Source: CAZOWM01 sp964583615
GTDB taxonomy: Bacteria > Spirochaetota > B62-G9 > DRHN01
Reading direction: 5' to 3'
Assembly (NCBI GenBank): GCA_964583615.1
Contig: CAZOWM010000012.1
Span: forward strand, 1-64,000
Length of the DNA: 64,000 bases
The notes beneath the pieces were generated by a model that was not told the DNA's origin, did no database searches, and saw only the letters and a list, made by a program, of their open reading frames with translations. A program made the translations under genes and the position numbers. Positions 26,551 to 35,311 of this stretch are shown piece after piece (within the stretch, counting starts at the first letter, position 1; each line of letters begins with the position of its first letter).

Positions 26551-27177
26551 ATGGCAGATTTTAAGGGAATTGCGGAAGCCTTGATTGAAGGAAATGCAGA
26601 AAAGGTAAAAGAGCTTATTCAAGCGGGTGTTGACGAAGGAGTCGAGGCAGAGAAGTTGCTCGACGACGGGCTCATCGCAGGTATGGAAGTTGTTGGTGTT
26701 CGTTTCAAGAATTGTGAAATCTATGTTCCAGAAGTACTCGTGAGTGCACGTGCGATGCACGCGGGAATGGATATTCTCGAGCCGATTCTCGCTGCGGGTG
26801 GTGTAAAAGCACGAGGGATTATTGTCGTCGGCACAGTGAAGGGGGATCTGCACGATATCGGTAAAAATCTCGTTGCGATGATGATGAAGGGTTCAGGGTG
26901 GAAAGTCGTCGATCTCGGAGTTGATGTTGACCCAGATAAATTTGTGCAGGCTGCGATCGATGAAGATGCGGATGTTATCGGACTCAGCGCTCTTCTCACG
27001 ACAACAATGGTCAACATGAAAGAGGTTGTCGAGGTCGCAAGAAATAAAGACTGCAAGGCAAAAATAGTGGTCGGGGGAGCACCTTTGACCCAGAGTTATG
27101 CAGACGAGATCGGCGCAGACGGGTATGCGCCGGACGCTGCAACCGCCACAGAAATGGTCTCAAGCCTGGCATCATGA
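26551..27177 (+). CDS. corrinoid (B12-binding) protein of methyltransferase system
   Basis: 208 residues in the MtaC/MtbC/MttC-like family: N-terminal helical cap (1-85) and a Rossmann-like cobalamin-binding domain with GDLHDIGKN, in which the His is the lower cobalt ligand, then SALLTTTM and GGAPL. These proteins shuttle a methyl group between a substrate-specific methyltransferase and tetrahydrofolate or CoM. GGAGG (26540-26544) precedes the ATG. No methyltransferase or corrinoid-activating protein is in the window, and a terminator follows at once, so it is an orphan unit here. Confidence 0.9.
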   Translation: MADFKGIAEALIEGNAEKVKELIQAGVDEGVEAEKLLDDGLIAGMEVVGVRFKNCEIYVPEVLVSARAMHAGMDILEPILAAGGVKARGIIVVGTVKGDLHDIGKNLVAMMMKGSGWKVVDLGVDVDPDKFVQAAIDEDADVIGLSALLTTTMVNMKEVVEVARNKDCKAKIVVGGAPLTQSYADEIGADGYAPDAATATEMVSSLAS

Positions 27178-27233
27178 GGTCTCTTCAGAGAGGTTTCCCG
27201 GCTTTGTATAATATGCAAAAAACAAACAAGAGG

Positions 27234-27264
27234 AGAGGGGAAGGTTTTTCCCCTCTTTTTTTTT
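27234..27264 (+). terminator. rho-independent terminator of the corrinoid gene
   Basis: AGAGGGG (27234-27240) pairs with CCCCTCT (27250-27256) around a 9-base loop, followed by eight more T. The next gene starts 4 bases after it. Confidence 0.88.
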
Positions 27265-27267
27265 GAG

Positions 27268-27600
27268 ATGAATGAGCACTGGATATATATTCTCGAAGTT
27301 GAGAATGGGAAACTTTACACCGGATACACGACGGATATGAAGCGGCGGCTTGGCGAGCATATGTCCGGGAAAAGGGGAGCGCGTTTCACACGGGCGTTTC
27401 ATCCGAGGAGTGTTCTTCAGTGCTGGAAGCTTCATGGCAACCGGGGCACTGCAATGCGGGTGGAGCATTTTATTAAAAGCCTGAACAGGAGAAAAAAAGA
27501 GGCACTGGTCGAGCATCCTGAAACACTCAAGGGGCTTCTGTATAGGGAGAAAACGCTCAGCATAGAAGTAACGCCGTACTCCCCGGATCCGGAATGGTAA
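27268..27600 (+). CDS. GIY-YIG domain protein (UPF0213/YhbQ-like)
   Basis: Small (110-residue) nuclease-fold protein. WIYILEVENGKLYTGYT is the GIY-YIG signature, DMKRRLGEH supplies the conserved Arg, and a Glu lies in VEHFIK. Proteins of this size are presumed DNA repair or structure-specific endonucleases with unclear roles. The ATG directly follows a terminator T-run and has no Shine-Dalgarno, so leaderless or weak translation is likely. Confidence 0.85.
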   Translation: MNEHWIYILEVENGKLYTGYTTDMKRRLGEHMSGKRGARFTRAFHPRSVLQCWKLHGNRGTAMRVEHFIKSLNRRKKEALVEHPETLKGLLYREKTLSIEVTPYSPDPEW

Positions 27601-27825
27601 GGAGCCGGCAATAAGGTCCTCCTGTCTTTCCGGTGTATTTTCTGTTTCCCTGCTCCATCGCTCTTTCTGAAATATGTCCGGTGCTGTGAGATGCTCTCGA
27701 AAAGAGGTGAGGGAAATACCTGCCCCGCGTTTCAGACTAGTGGGGGAACACCAGTCAAAGGAAAGGTTGAGATATCATTCAATCTTAATGGAAATATTAT
27801 AATACAAAAATTATACTATCACTAT
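27601..27825. other. intergenic stretch before pncA
   Basis: No convincing gene, RNA or terminator. The first 160 bases are of average composition; from about 27775 it becomes strongly AT-rich, with -10-like TATAAT at 27798-27803 and TATACT at 27812-27817 but no well-spaced -35. Confidence 0.5.
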
Positions 27826-27856
27826 GAAACTGTCAAGTGGAAGAATTGACAGTTTC
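27826..27856. promoter_or_regulatory. 11-bp perfect inverted repeat in the pncA leader
   Basis: GAAACTGTCAA (27826-27836) and TTGACAGTTTC (27846-27856) are perfectly complementary, with a 9-base spacer. It lies just after the AT-rich promoter region and 40 bases before the nicotinamidase start. No T-run follows, so it looks like an operator or leader RNA hairpin rather than a terminator. Confidence 0.65.
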
Positions 27857-27896
27857 ACATGGGTGCTGTAGAGTTTATGAGAGAGGAGAGATGCAC

Positions 27897-28535
27897 ATGC
27901 CTTTCAATTTGTGGCATGCGGTTTTGGTTGTCATCGATGTTCAGAATGATTTCTGCCCTGGAGGATCGCTTGCGGTGAAGGATGGCGACGCCATTATTCT
28001 GCTGATAAACAGACTGATGCCTCTCTTTCCCCTAGTCGTAGCAACCCAGGACTGGCATCCTTCGGATCATGTGTCGTTCGCCTCGAACCACTCACGAGGA
28101 AAAACGTTCGATACCATACAGGTCGGAGGGATTTCTCAGGAGCTCTGGCCCGACCACTGTGTGCAGGGTACCCGGGGAGCGGATTTTCATCCTTCACTCG
28201 AAAATATTCATTTCAAGTTGATTCTCCGCAAGGGGACAACGCCTACTCTGGATTCCTACTCTGCATTCTTCGAAAACGATAAAAAAACCCTTACCGGGCT
28301 CTCCTCATTTCTTCAAGGAATAGGGGTGGAGGATGTGTACCTCTGCGGTCTCGCCACCGATGTCTGCGTTTTTCATTCTGCGATGGACGCTATTCGTCTC
28401 GGATTTCATACGTTTCTCATCAAGGATGCAGCGCGGGGTGTGGATGTTCCGGAGGGAAGCCTTTCGAAGGCCATGAAGGATATGAAGGCTTCGGGTGTGT
28501 GCATCATCGAATCCGATATGATTTTTCAGTCATGA
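27897..28535 (+). CDS. pncA: nicotinamidase
   Basis: Isochorismatase-fold amidase that converts nicotinamide to nicotinate for NAD salvage. Catalytic triad D14 (VVIDVQNDF), K112 (RKGTTP) and C157 (GLATDVCV); metal site D52, H54 and H58 (QDWHPSDH). 212 residues. Of the two close ATG codons, 27897 is better spaced from GAGGAG (27883-27888) than 27891; a still earlier in-frame start would run through the inverted repeat. Confidence 0.93.
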   Translation: MPFNLWHAVLVVIDVQNDFCPGGSLAVKDGDAIILLINRLMPLFPLVVATQDWHPSDHVSFASNHSRGKTFDTIQVGGISQELWPDHCVQGTRGADFHPSLENIHFKLILRKGTTPTLDSYSAFFENDKKTLTGLSSFLQGIGVEDVYLCGLATDVCVFHSAMDAIRLGFHTFLIKDAARGVDVPEGSLSKAMKDMKASGVCIIESDMIFQS

Positions 28536-28560
28536 ACTATTCCATGCGCGCGCGGAATAC

Positions 28561-29781
28561 ATGAAACGTGTGAGAACAGAAGCGAGATTCAGAGAGAAAA
28601 GAAAAGATACGGGAATGTTTCAGATATTCGTCGTATCCGCAGCAGGATTTCTCACCATTTCCTCTGTTTCTCTCCTCCATGTAAATCAGTATGAGTTCAT
28701 TGTTCTCCGTTTTTCAAACCTCTCCATGCTCTCTGTATCTCTCTTTGATTCGGTTCTCTACGCAGCCTATCTAATAAACGGATTTCTCACAGGGGTGCTG
28801 TCGAACAGGTATGGGAAACGGAGATGTTTTACCCTGGTGGGAAGCGGAGGATCGATTCTGTTTTTTTTTCTCATGACAAGAGCCGGGCGTTATCCGCTGC
28901 TTCTCCTATTTCGTTTTTTTCAGGGGGCGCTCAGTGTCATGGTGTGGCAGACCCTCATGACACTTGTCCTTGATAATGCAACGGATAAAAACCGCGGAAA
29001 ATGTATGGGAATATTTGGGAGTTTTCTTGCGCTTTCAATGGGGATGGGTCCAGCTGTCGGCGGCTCCCTGGCACGAATGGGTTTGTTTACCCCGTATTAC
29101 GCCGCAATGCTCGAGAACGCGCTCGTGTTTGTTTTGGTTTTCCTGTTTATCAGCGAGCCTGCTCACATACGAGGGACCCCGACACTGGGTGAAACCCTGC
29201 AGATCATTCGGAAACGACCTGAGCTGTCTGTTCCTGCGCTGTTCAATTTCGTCGACAGGTTGCACATCGGGTTCATCATCTTCAGCCTCCCAATGTATAT
29301 ACAGTATGTTCTCGGGCTCGGTCCCGAATCCCGCGGGTTGATACTGGGCATACATGCATTGCCCTTCATCCTGTTGCAGTATCCTGCGGGGAGGCTGTCG
29401 GATATCCACGGGCGTTATCTTTTGCTGATATCCGGGTCTGCAGGATATGGACTGTTGCTGATGTGCTCAGGATACATCGGTGAAATTGGTTTGTTGAGCC
29501 TTGCCGCTTCATTTTTTGTCCTTGGAATTTTTTCCGGAATTACAGCCCCTGCGAATGCAGCACTGGTAGGTGATATGGCGTTTCGGGATGAGAATGCGAT
29601 GGCAGTCGGATTTTTTCACCTTGCAGGAAACATGGGGATTTTACTCGGCCCGCTGGTCGCGGGGTTTGTCATTGACCTCTCTCGCTTTCAGATAGCGTTT
29701 GTTCTTGCGGGGCTTATCGAGCTTGTCGCTCTTGGGATATGCGTGTTTCTCATGCGGCGATTTTTGCTTTTAAAGAGATAA
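28561..29781 (+). CDS. major facilitator superfamily transporter
   Basis: 406 residues, about 12 helices. NGFLTGVLSNRYGKRR fits the MFS loop 2-3 motif G-x-L-x-D-R-x-G-R-R with Asp replaced by Asn, and GPAVGGSL resembles the antiporter motif C of drug:proton antiporters. Likely an efflux carrier, substrate unknown. 25 bases after pncA, same strand, probably one operon; no strong Shine-Dalgarno at ATG 28561, and the in-frame ATG in TGMFQIF is possible. Confidence 0.88.
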   Translation: MKRVRTEARFREKRKDTGMFQIFVVSAAGFLTISSVSLLHVNQYEFIVLRFSNLSMLSVSLFDSVLYAAYLINGFLTGVLSNRYGKRRCFTLVGSGGSILFFFLMTRAGRYPLLLLFRFFQGALSVMVWQTLMTLVLDNATDKNRGKCMGIFGSFLALSMGMGPAVGGSLARMGLFTPYYAAMLENALVFVLVFLFISEPAHIRGTPTLGETLQIIRKRPELSVPALFNFVDRLHIGFIIFSLPMYIQYVLGLGPESRGLILGIHALPFILLQYPAGRLSDIHGRYLLLISGSAGYGLLLMCSGYIGEIGLLSLAASFFVLGIFSGITAPANAALVGDMAFRDENAMAVGFFHLAGNMGILLGPLVAGFVIDLSRFQIAFVLAGLIELVALGICVFLMRRFLLLKR

Positions 29782-29851
29782 AAAGAGGGCCTCTTACACC
29801 GCATTGCGTGGCGGAGAAAGGAGCGGAAAGAATGCGGAAAGAAGGATTTTG

Positions 29852-29879
29852 TTGACACCAGTGAGAAAACATATATACT
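29852..29879 (+). promoter_or_regulatory. promoter in front of the nrdD stub
   Basis: TTGACA (29852-29857), 16-base spacer, TATACT (29874-29879). It now drives only the truncated ATP-cone reading frame. Confidence 0.65.
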
Positions 29880-29899
29880 TGTCGAAAACCGAAGTGCGT

Positions 29900-30080
29900 A
29901 TGTTTACGAAAATCGTCAAAAGGAACGGCACGCATGCCGCGTTCGACTCACAGAAGATTACGAATGCAATCGCAAAAGCGGGACGCGAAACATCAGAATT
30001 TGCAGATGACGTGGCGAGGCGCCTGACGATCCGTGTGCTCGCCGTTGCACATGATCTGTACACGTTATGTAAAAGGTTCA
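29900..30080 (+). pseudogene. nrdD: anaerobic ribonucleotide reductase stub (ATP-cone only)
   Basis: From ATG 29900 about 52 residues match the ATP-cone at the N-terminus of class III ribonucleotide reductase (KIVKRNGTHAAFDSQKITNAI, shown here as KIVKRNG and FDSQKITNAI, then LTIRVL). After that the frame is unrelated and runs antisense into the end of the permease gene until a stop at 30151. The remaining roughly 600 residues, including the glycyl-radical site, are absent. NrdR also has an ATP-cone but needs an N-terminal zinc ribbon, which is not here. A good promoter survives upstream. Confidence 0.72.
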
Positions 30081-30929
30081 TGTATTCCTCGGCCGTACAA
30101 AGCGGTGTACAAGGACCGAAACGAGATACACGGCTCCCGCGAAGAGAATGATATTTGACCCCGTGGGAAAATCATAGATATAACTCAGTCCGATGCCCAC
30201 CGCAACAAAGAGCATGCAGATAAGGCTCGAAAATATCATCATCTTCCACAGGTACTTTGAGAAAAGCCCTGCAACGGCGGACGGCAGCGTAAGCAGGGCG
30301 ATCACCAGCACGATTCCCACGACCGTGACCATTAGCACCACTGTGATCGCTGTCAGACAGATAAGAAGCAGATAGAAGAAACCGACGCGTATGCCTCTGA
30401 GGCGGGCGAATTCCTCGTCGAAGCAGACCGCGAGAAATTTGTTGTAGAACAGTGCTCCAATTGCGATGATTACGGAGTCGAGGAGAGCAATTTGAAAGAG
30501 CTCGGTTTTCGATATCATCAGAATGTTTCCGAAGAGATAGCTCATCGGTTCGACGTATCCCGGTGTTTTCGTGAGAAAAAGCAGTCCGGCCGCCATTCCG
30601 ATTGCCCATATTGCGCCGATTACCGTGTCCTCACGCTGCCGGGCGTAGAGGCTTACCAAACCGATGATAAGACCTGAGGCAACAGCCGAGACAAGCGCGC
30701 CGAGCAGAGGAGTAAACCATATGATACCGACCTTCATCTGAAGGTAGAGCCCCGCTCCAATTCCACCCAGTGCGGAGTGCGCGATCGCACCCGCAATGTA
30801 GCTTATGCGGCGTGTCACGACATAGGTCCCGACAATCCCGAAGGAAACACTCCCGAGAATTCCTGCAATGAGCGCATACCGAAGGAACGCGATGTCTGGG
30901 TTTTTCAGTGCAGCGAGGAATTCAGCCAT
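30078..30929 (-). CDS. metal ABC transporter permease (ZnuB/TroC-like)
   Basis: 283 residues and about eight membrane helices; the ABC-3 family of zinc/manganese permeases, with the motif GTYVVTRRISYIAGAIAHSALGG (here shortened: RRISYIAGA, AHSALGGIG). ATG 30929 is chosen because it overlaps the ATPase stop by 8 bases and begins the conserved region; the longer reading is antisense-like tail of the ATPase frame. Last gene of the operon. Confidence 0.92.
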   Translation of the reverse strand: MAEFLAALKNPDIAFLRYALIAGILGSVSFGIVGTYVVTRRISYIAGAIAHSALGGIGAGLYLQMKVGIIWFTPLLGALVSAVASGLIIGLVSLYARQREDTVIGAIWAIGMAAGLLFLTKTPGYVEPMSYLFGNILMISKTELFQIALLDSVIIAIGALFYNKFLAVCFDEEFARLRGIRVGFFYLLLICLTAITVVLMVTVVGIVLVIALLTLPSAVAGLFSKYLWKMMIFSSLICMLFVAVGIGLSYIYDFPTGSNIILFAGAVYLVSVLVHRFVRPRNT

Positions 30930-31677
30930 CTTGCCCGTCCTCACATCCAGAAATAGAGTCATGCCTGACCATGGAGATGTCCTGCCCGTATAGCTCCCGG
31001 ATGAGCGTGCCGTTGAGCTCACTCGTTGGGTGCACCTTTACGCGCCTGTTCACGCAGATGACGTGTTTCACGATGCACGAAACGAACCCGAGATCGTGGG
31101 TAACCATGAGAATGGTCATCCGCGTATTGAGCTTCTTGAGTATGTCGATGAGCCTGTTCTCAAGCCCCATGTCGACGTTTGCCGTGGGTTCGTCGAGGAG
31201 GAGGATCTCAGGGTTACTCACGAGAGCGCGTGCGAGAAGCACACGCTGCCTCTGACCGCCTGAAAGGGTCGCAAAGCTCTGCTTACGCATCGCTTCCATT
31301 TCAACATCTTCAAGGGACTCAATCACAGCCTGTTTGTCCGCACCGGAATAGATCCCGCTCCTTCTTTTTAGACGGCCCATGAGCACGACATCCATTACGC
31401 TCACCGGAAACTGAGGATCGTACATCGTGTGCTGCGGCATGTAGCCGATTCGGTTTCGTGATTTTTCCGGAGACGTCCCCAATAGCTTCACCCTCCCGGA
31501 CTTTGGTTTGAGGAGACCGGCCATGAGCTTGAGAAGTGTTGTTTTTCCCCCTCCGTTCGGCCCCACCATGGAGAGAAAGTCCCCTCTTTGTATGGAGAGG
31601 TTCACTTTCTCGAGCACAGGGAGGCGGTCATAGGAAAAGTCCACGTTCTCGAGGGTGATAACTGAAGAATTTTCCAT
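30922..31677 (-). CDS. metal ABC transporter ATP-binding protein (ZnuC-like)
   Basis: 251 residues. Walker A GPNGGGKTT, Q-loop MPQH, signature LSGGQRQRV, Walker B EILLLDEPT, H-loop VTHD: a complete ABC ATPase. ATG 31677 follows GGAGGA (9 bases). It couples ATP hydrolysis to metal import through the permease downstream and the binding lipoprotein upstream. Confidence 0.94.
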   Translation of the reverse strand: MENSSVITLENVDFSYDRLPVLEKVNLSIQRGDFLSMVGPNGGGKTTLLKLMAGLLKPKSGRVKLLGTSPEKSRNRIGYMPQHTMYDPQFPVSVMDVVLMGRLKRRSGIYSGADKQAVIESLEDVEMEAMRKQSFATLSGGQRQRVLLARALVSNPEILLLDEPTANVDMGLENRLIDILKKLNTRMTILMVTHDLGFVSCIVKHVICVNRRVKVHPTSELNGTLIRELYGQDISMVRHDSISGCEDGQDG

Positions 31678-31739
31678 TTGCTGATTCCTCCTCACGCGTG
31701 TCGAGTCGCAGGTTTTCCCGGCTTTACGCCTCATTGGTA

Positions 31740-32678
31740 TCACTTAAGCGCGGCCTCGACCTTTTCGGCTATGGTTTCGAGATTCTGCAGTACGTCCTTT
31801 TCCAACGGGTTTATAGAGATCACGGCACCCCCGACAGCGTCCGCAATTGTTTGCGCGCTTTTTTTATCAAACTGCGGGGATATGAAAATGATTTCTACAT
31901 TTTTTTCCCGCGCATGTTCGATGAGTAACTCGATCTGCCTGGGTGTGGGGCTCTTTCCTTCGATTTCGATAGGCACCTGGACAAGACCGTATGTGTCTGC
32001 GAAGTAGCCGAATGCCGGATGAAACACGATAAACGATTTTCCCCTGTACGGCTCAAAGAGTTTTTTCAGCCGCATGTGCACTCTCTCGAGGTCGTCCGCG
32101 AACGTGTCGAAATTTTTTTTGTATGCGGCTGCGTGTGCGGGGTCTGCAGCGGAAAGTCCTTTGCTGATATTTCCGGCCTGTATGAGTATTTCTCTGTAGG
32201 AGAGCCATATGTGCGGGTCCGGAATTCCCGCCTCATGCCCGTGTGCGTCCGTTTCATCTCTATGGGAGAGGGGCGCATCGAGCGGACGCCGATAGATTCC
32301 CTTATCGGTTTTCACATACAGAAAATCCGGATTTGCGCCCTTCACCTTTTTCAGAATTCGCTCCTCAAAAGGAAAACCGATCCCGAAATAGACATCAGCC
32401 TCGCCGAGCGCAACCATCTGACGGGGCGTTGGCTCGAAAATGTGAGGATTACTTCCAGGTTTTACCAAAACCTCGACATGCACATGGTCGCCGCCGATCC
32501 GCTCAACAAAGGAGGCTTGCGGAAGGATGCTGACGAATGTGCGCACACCGATTTCTGATTCGCCGGATTCAGAAAGTTCTGCACCCGGTTGTTCGTCCCT
32601 TTGCAGGCCGCTTCCTGTCAGTACGCACGCACTCAAAAAAACAGGAAATAGAATGAAAAACCCCTTTCGTGTGTTCAT
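31740..32678 (-). CDS. metal ABC transporter substrate-binding lipoprotein (ZnuA-like)
   Basis: 312 residues with a lipoprotein signal (FFILFPVFLSAC, lipobox Cys at 18). Cluster A-I metal receptor: His ligands in NPHIFEP, DPHIWLS and FHPAFGYF, plus acidic ligand region in ISPQFD. A His-containing acidic loop (DAHGHEAG) is short compared with classical ZnuA, so zinc is likely but manganese is not excluded. ATG 32678 has GAGAGGAGAGCGCTCA upstream. Directly behind the ribbon-helix-helix gene. Confidence 0.9.
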   Translation of the reverse strand: MNTRKGFFILFPVFLSACVLTGSGLQRDEQPGAELSESGESEIGVRTFVSILPQASFVERIGGDHVHVEVLVKPGSNPHIFEPTPRQMVALGEADVYFGIGFPFEERILKKVKGANPDFLYVKTDKGIYRRPLDAPLSHRDETDAHGHEAGIPDPHIWLSYREILIQAGNISKGLSAADPAHAAAYKKNFDTFADDLERVHMRLKKLFEPYRGKSFIVFHPAFGYFADTYGLVQVPIEIEGKSPTPRQIELLIEHAREKNVEIIFISPQFDKKSAQTIADAVGGAVISINPLEKDVLQNLETIAEKVEAALK

Positions 32679-32694
32679 TGAGCGCTCTCCTCTC

Positions 32695-32955
32695 TTATTC
32701 TGCGTCACACACCAAGTGAAATGCGTGACAGACGGTGCACTCCTCCACAGAATGATGCTTTGAAAACTCTCTCCAGTGGTTTACCTGATCCTGAGTGAGT
32801 ATCCCTGTTCCTCTGCACAGGGGGCACGTGCTCTTTAATGCAGCCGATATCGCGTTTCGAATGAAAGCGGAACGGTTATCGATCCCTTTCATCGCCTGCG
32901 CCAGTGCCTCATCGACCTTGAATGTGATGATTTCCTCTTTCTTTTTCCCCGCCAT
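32695..32955 (-). CDS. Cys/His-rich ribbon-helix-helix regulator, putative metal sensor
   Basis: 86 residues. Residues 7-42 resemble a CopG/MetJ-type ribbon-helix-helix (EIITFKVDEALAQAMK, NRSAFIRNAI). The tail is packed with potential ligands: C44, C47, H60, H67, H68, C73, C76, H77, H80 and C83 in CPLCRG and CTVCHAFHLVC. First gene of the metal ABC operon, with a perfect palindrome inside the operon promoter. Most likely an autoregulating repressor that senses the imported metal; it is not Zur, TroR, MntR or NikR. I know of no characterised member. Confidence 0.85.
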   Translation of the reverse strand: MAGKKKEEIITFKVDEALAQAMKGIDNRSAFIRNAISAALKSTCPLCRGTGILTQDQVNHWREFSKHHSVEECTVCHAFHLVCDAE

Positions 32956-33006
32956 TGGGAGACTCCGTATGTGAGATTTATTGCTTCATACTTCGCATTC
33001 ACAAGC

Positions 33007-33035
33007 AAAGTAATACCTCGTATTACTGATGTCAA
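33007..33035 (-). promoter_or_regulatory. promoter with embedded operator for the metal ABC operon
   Basis: On the minus strand TTGACA (33030-33035), 17-base spacer, TACTTT (33007-33012). Within the spacer and touching the -10 lies a perfect inverted repeat AGTAATAC-3-GTATTACT (33009-33027). A protein bound there would block RNA polymerase. Short 8-bp half-sites suit a dimeric ribbon-helix-helix protein. Confidence 0.75.
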
Positions 33036-33164
33036 TGATATTTTTTCTTTATCGTACGCTGAAATTCCGGGAACAGTAGTCTTTTTCGTTTCTTTTCGTC
33101 GATTTTTATTCTAAATTTGCACTACAGTGCATTAAGGTTTTTGAAGCCTTTGAAGAGACGAGCA

Positions 33165-34205
33165 ATGGAACTTCTGCGCGAGTGCCTGGAAAAGCTATCT
33201 GCGGTTCCCTCTGTGAGCGGATTCGAAGACCGTTTTTCCGATCTCATCAGGTCGCTTATCAGTGAAAACGTGGATCGTGTTGAAGGGGATGCGTTGGGAA
33301 ACGTCATCGCATTCAAGAAGGGAAAAGGAAAGAATAAACTGAAACTCCTCTTCGAAGCGCATCTCGATCAGATCGGACTCATGATCACAGGAATTGAGAA
33401 AAACGGCATTCTTCGGTTTACTGGAATCGGAGGTGTGAATCCTCTCACGTTGTACGGAAAAAGGGTTCGGATCCTCTCGCCTGAAAAACTGTACGGGATC
33501 ATCGGGATGACTCCGCCTCATCTCCTGAAAGCAGAGGATGAGGAGAGCATCTTTCCCATCGAGAAGCTCCACATAGACGCCGGATTTGGTTCTCAACAGG
33601 AGGCGGGTAATCATGTAGACATCGGTGATGTTGCGGTGGTCGATTACCGCTCAGAAATGCTTACCGGAGGGCATTTCTGCACCTCTGGCCTCGACAACAA
33701 GGCAGGAGTGCTCACACTGATTTCCGCGATTCGCGCACTCGGGCACGTGAATCTCTACCACGATGCATATTTTCTTTTCGCGGTCCAGGAAGAGGTCGGT
33801 CTGCGTGGCGCAAAGGTGGCCGGGTTTACCCTTTCCCCGCACGCTGCTGTCGTGTGCGACGTGACATTTGCGGATCCGATCGGTGACGGTATGGAGGTGA
33901 AAACCGGAAAGGGTCCGGTCGTGGGAAAGGGGCCGAATTACTCTCCACGGCTTGTACGCACAATATGTGAATTGGCAGAGCGTGAGGATATTCCCGTACA
34001 GGAGGACATAGAGACCAGACCAGGCGGAACCGACGCGTTCGTACTGCAGGTCACGAAGAGGGGTGTATACTCTGCGGGACTGTTTGTTCCACTGCGCTAT
34101 ATGCATTCACAGGTTGAAATGATCAATCTCAAGGACGCATACAGGGCTTCCAAGTTGATGATCTGCCTGGCGCTCCAAGAAAACCTGCTGTCAGCAGGTG
34201 ACTGA
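33165..34205 (+). CDS. M42-family metallo-aminopeptidase (first of three)
   Basis: 346 residues, FrvX/glutamyl-aminopeptidase type that assembles as large cytoplasmic complexes. Dinuclear metal residues in AHLDQIG, GLDNKAG, EEVGLRG, CDVTFAD and the final RYMHS. ATG 33165 starts the conserved region; a TTG 48 bases earlier is possible but has no ribosome site. Heads a run of three paralogues, then pdxA. Confidence 0.92.
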   Translation: MELLRECLEKLSAVPSVSGFEDRFSDLIRSLISENVDRVEGDALGNVIAFKKGKGKNKLKLLFEAHLDQIGLMITGIEKNGILRFTGIGGVNPLTLYGKRVRILSPEKLYGIIGMTPPHLLKAEDEESIFPIEKLHIDAGFGSQQEAGNHVDIGDVAVVDYRSEMLTGGHFCTSGLDNKAGVLTLISAIRALGHVNLYHDAYFLFAVQEEVGLRGAKVAGFTLSPHAAVVCDVTFADPIGDGMEVKTGKGPVVGKGPNYSPRLVRTICELAEREDIPVQEDIETRPGGTDAFVLQVTKRGVYSAGLFVPLRYMHSQVEMINLKDAYRASKLMICLALQENLLSAGD

Positions 34206-34241
34206 AAGAATGAGAGAATCCGTGAGCGGAAGGAGGGAAAG

Positions 34242-35270
34242 GTGCTGCTTGAGGACTACTGCAACATCTACGCTGGTGCAGGAGACGAGCACCTTATGCG
34301 GGATGCCGTTCGGAGGGATGTTGAACACTGCGCCGATGAAATGTCCGTGAATCCTCTGGGGAATTTAACCGTAACAAGAAAGGGGAAAACCGGAGCCGGG
34401 GCTGTCCTTTTGTCCGCGCATATGGATGAAGTTGCGTTTATCCTCCGTTCGATTGAAAAAAACGGGTTGCTGAAGTTTTCCACAGCAGGCGGTTTTGTTC
34501 CGAAAGTTCTTCCCGGGAATGCGGTGGCCATCGGGAAAAAAAGGGTACCGGGTGTGATTGCATGCAAATCCTATCACCTCATGACCTCGGAGGAGAAAAA
34601 AAAGGCCCCATTAGTGAAGGAACTCTTCATAGATATAGGAGCGAGTACAAAGGACGAAGTGAAAGAGCTGAAACCCGGGGACTATGTGTATTTTACCTCC
34701 GCGTTTTTCATTCAGAACGGAAAATATTTCGGAAAGGCGTTTGACGACCGCGCGGGATGTGCTGCGCTCACCGAAACACTCAATGAGTACAGGAGTTCGC
34801 CTCCTGCGGTCACCATACATGCCGTGTACACGGCGCAGGAGGAGGTGGGGTTGAGAGGCGCTGCAACAGCTGCATTCGGGTATCGGAACGTACTCTTCAA
34901 CTTGAACCTTGAGGGTACCACCTGTGCAGACAGGGAGCTGGAACAGACATATTCTCCGTCAACAGAGATGGGGCGTGGGCCTGCTGTTACATTCATGGAC
35001 AAAACGACCATAACCCAGCGCGCGCTCCTTGATTTTGTTATTTCCGTCGCAGAGCAGTACTCCATCCCTTTTCAGCTGAAGCAGACAGTGAGCGGAGGAA
35101 CTGATGCGGGAATGATCCATCTCACCGAGGGGGGAATTCCGTCGGTCACTATTTCGCTCCCGGTTCGATACATTCACGGTCCGTGGAATATTGTCAGCGA
35201 AGATGACTTTACACACTATTGCGAGCTCGCAAAGGCAATGATTAGAGAAGCGGCTCGTTTTCGTCCTTGA
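34242..35270 (+). CDS. M42-family metallo-aminopeptidase (second of three)
   Basis: 342 residues. Metal motifs AHMDEVAF, FDDRAGC, QEEVGLRG, NLEGTTCAD (an unusual Glu instead of the Asp seen in the first paralogue) and RYIHG. GTG start with GGAGGGAAA. Only moderate similarity to its neighbours, so an old duplication with divergent peptide specificity is likely. Confidence 0.92.
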   Translation: MLLEDYCNIYAGAGDEHLMRDAVRRDVEHCADEMSVNPLGNLTVTRKGKTGAGAVLLSAHMDEVAFILRSIEKNGLLKFSTAGGFVPKVLPGNAVAIGKKRVPGVIACKSYHLMTSEEKKKAPLVKELFIDIGASTKDEVKELKPGDYVYFTSAFFIQNGKYFGKAFDDRAGCAALTETLNEYRSSPPAVTIHAVYTAQEEVGLRGAATAAFGYRNVLFNLNLEGTTCADRELEQTYSPSTEMGRGPAVTFMDKTTITQRALLDFVISVAEQYSIPFQLKQTVSGGTDAGMIHLTEGGIPSVTISLPVRYIHGPWNIVSEDDFTHYCELAKAMIREAARFRP

Positions 35271-35311
35271 GTTTTCTTGTGTGAGCTTTCAGAACGAGGA
35301 GTCAAAGTCGT

